Positions 6,149-6,876 of a stretch of DNA of 6,876 bases are shown here, in pieces. How positions within the stretch are numbered: the stretch's first letter is position 1; every line of letters begins with the position of its first letter. A program made the translations under genes and the position numbers. The notes beneath the pieces are model-generated. The model saw only the letters and a list, made by a program, of their open reading frames with translations. It was not told the origin of the DNA and did not search any database. Origin of the DNA: Clostridiales bacterium (lineage in GTDB: Bacteria > Bacillota > Clostridia > Oscillospirales > QAMX01); NCBI GenBank assembly GCA_016285815.1, contig JAEERN010000096.1:1-6876 (forward strand), given 5' to 3'.

Positions 6149-6876
6149 ATGTACGCAGAGGAGTATATCAAAAACGTGACCGCGGTCATCGACCGCGCCT
6201 GGGAGACGCAGAAGGGCGCCGTGGACGCGGCGGCGAAGCTGGTGGCGGACGCCATCGAGGCCAAGCGCAACGTCTACGTCTTCGGCTGTTCCCACGCGGG
6301 CATCCTGGCGCAGGAGGTCTTCTACCGCACCGGCGGGCTGGCGGTCATGAACCCCATCCTGTTCCCGGGGCTGACGCTGGACACCCGCCCGGTGACGGAC
6401 ACCAGCAAGCTGGAGCGTCTGCCGGGGCTTGGCCGGATCGTGCTGGAGCGGTACGGCGTGGGCGAGGGGGACGTGCTGATCGTCCACTCGGTCTCGGGCC
6501 GCAACGCGGTGCCGGTGGAAATGGCCATGGAGGCCAACGCCCGCGGCGCGCACACGGTGGCCATCACCAACCTGACCTATTCGCAGAGCGTGACGTCCCG
6601 CCATCCCAACGGCAAGCGGCTGTTCGAGGTGTGCGGCGTCGTCATCGACAACTGCGGGTGCGTGGGGGACTCGTCGGTGGAGATCCCGGGCCTTCCGGAG
6701 AAGATCGGGGCCACGTCCACGGCGGTGGGCGCGGCGCTGATCAACGCCATGGTCATCGCCGCGGTGGAGCTGCTGCTGGCGCGCGGCGTCGTGCCGCCGG
6801 TGTTCATGAGCGCCAACCTGCCCGGCGGCGACGAGCACAACGCCAGGATCTTCGAGGAGTATCGGGACAACATCAA
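6149..6876 (+). CDS. UPF0309-type SIS (sugar isomerase) domain protein, 3' end off the window
   Basis: The frame starts at ATG 6149, 7 nt after the SD GGGGGAG, and stays open to the right edge with 242 residues visible. Members of this family are about 240-250 residues, so nearly the whole protein is present. The SIS fold binds phosphosugars: VFGCSHAGILAQE (44-56) is the first phosphate-binding loop and HSVSGRNAVPVEMA (113-126) the Ser-rich second one. GATSTAVGAALINAMV (187-202) and SANLPGGDEHNAR (221-233) are strongly reminiscent of the UPF0309 group, related to sedoheptulose-7-phosphate isomerase GmhA and MurNAc-6-phosphate etherase folds. It is probably cytoplasmic. The reaction and substrate are unknown; an isomerase or sugar-phosphate-binding role is inferred. 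It has its own promoter, and partner genes presumably lie beyond the edge. Confidence 0.88.
   Translation, partial: MYAEEYIKNVTAVIDRAWETQKGAVDAAAKLVADAIEAKRNVYVFGCSHAGILAQEVFYRTGGLAVMNPILFPGLTLDTRPVTDTSKLERLPGLGRIVLERYGVGEGDVLIVHSVSGRNAVPVEMAMEANARGAHTVAITNLTYSQSVTSRHPNGKRLFEVCGVVIDNCGCVGDSSVEIPGLPEKIGATSTAVGAALINAMVIAAVELLLARGVVPPVFMSANLPGGDEHNARIFEEYRDNI

Noticed and set aside
5152..6838. Long minus-strand frames beneath lysR and the SIS-domain gene
   Set aside because: They have compositionally biased translations (His, Arg, Gln, Ala, Pro) and no SD logic, and lie antisense to two well-supported genes.

Overview
The window is GC-rich bacterial DNA with tightly packed genes, strong Shine-Dalgarno (SD) sequences, several GTG starts and AT-rich gaps where promoters sit. 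The protein families and the sigma-70-like promoters suit a high-GC member of the Clostridia (Oscillospiraceae-like), but I cannot fix the taxon from sequence alone. Six genes and one large fragment account for nearly all of it: an envelope protein cut by the left edge, histidine kinase, response regulator, MgtC-like protein and CPA-type cation:proton antiporter on the minus strand, then a LysR-type regulator and a UPF0309-type SIS-domain protein (cut by the right edge) on the plus strand.

Layout from right to left on the minus strand: antiporter (3598-5049) and MgtC-like protein (2845-3558) form one operon that ends in a GC-rich hairpin terminator (2791-2821). Just beyond is a promoter with 11-bp-periodic TTTGATGC repeats placed like a PhoB/OmpR box, then a three-gene operon: OmpR-family response regulator (2059-2721), sensor kinase (634-2058) and a signal-anchored protein of unknown function (1-637). 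The last two junctions are coupled (stop directly followed by ATG, then a GTGA overlap).

On the plus strand, lysR (5182-6075) is divergent from the antiporter. The 132-bp gap between them holds a near-perfect sigma-70 promoter for lysR and a probable opposing antiporter promoter whose -10 overlaps the lysR -10, plus a 7-1-7 inverted repeat and two 31-bp-spaced repeats. The simplest model is an autoregulated LysR switch controlling the antiporter-MgtC operon, presumably ion or pH homeostasis. Downstream of lysR, a separate promoter whose -35 lies inside a palindrome drives the SIS-domain gene.

I see no tRNA, rRNA, CRISPR array or mobile element. No clearly novel system is evident. The most notable points are the regulatory architectures, the divergent MgtC core and the unrecognised protein coupled to the two-component system.
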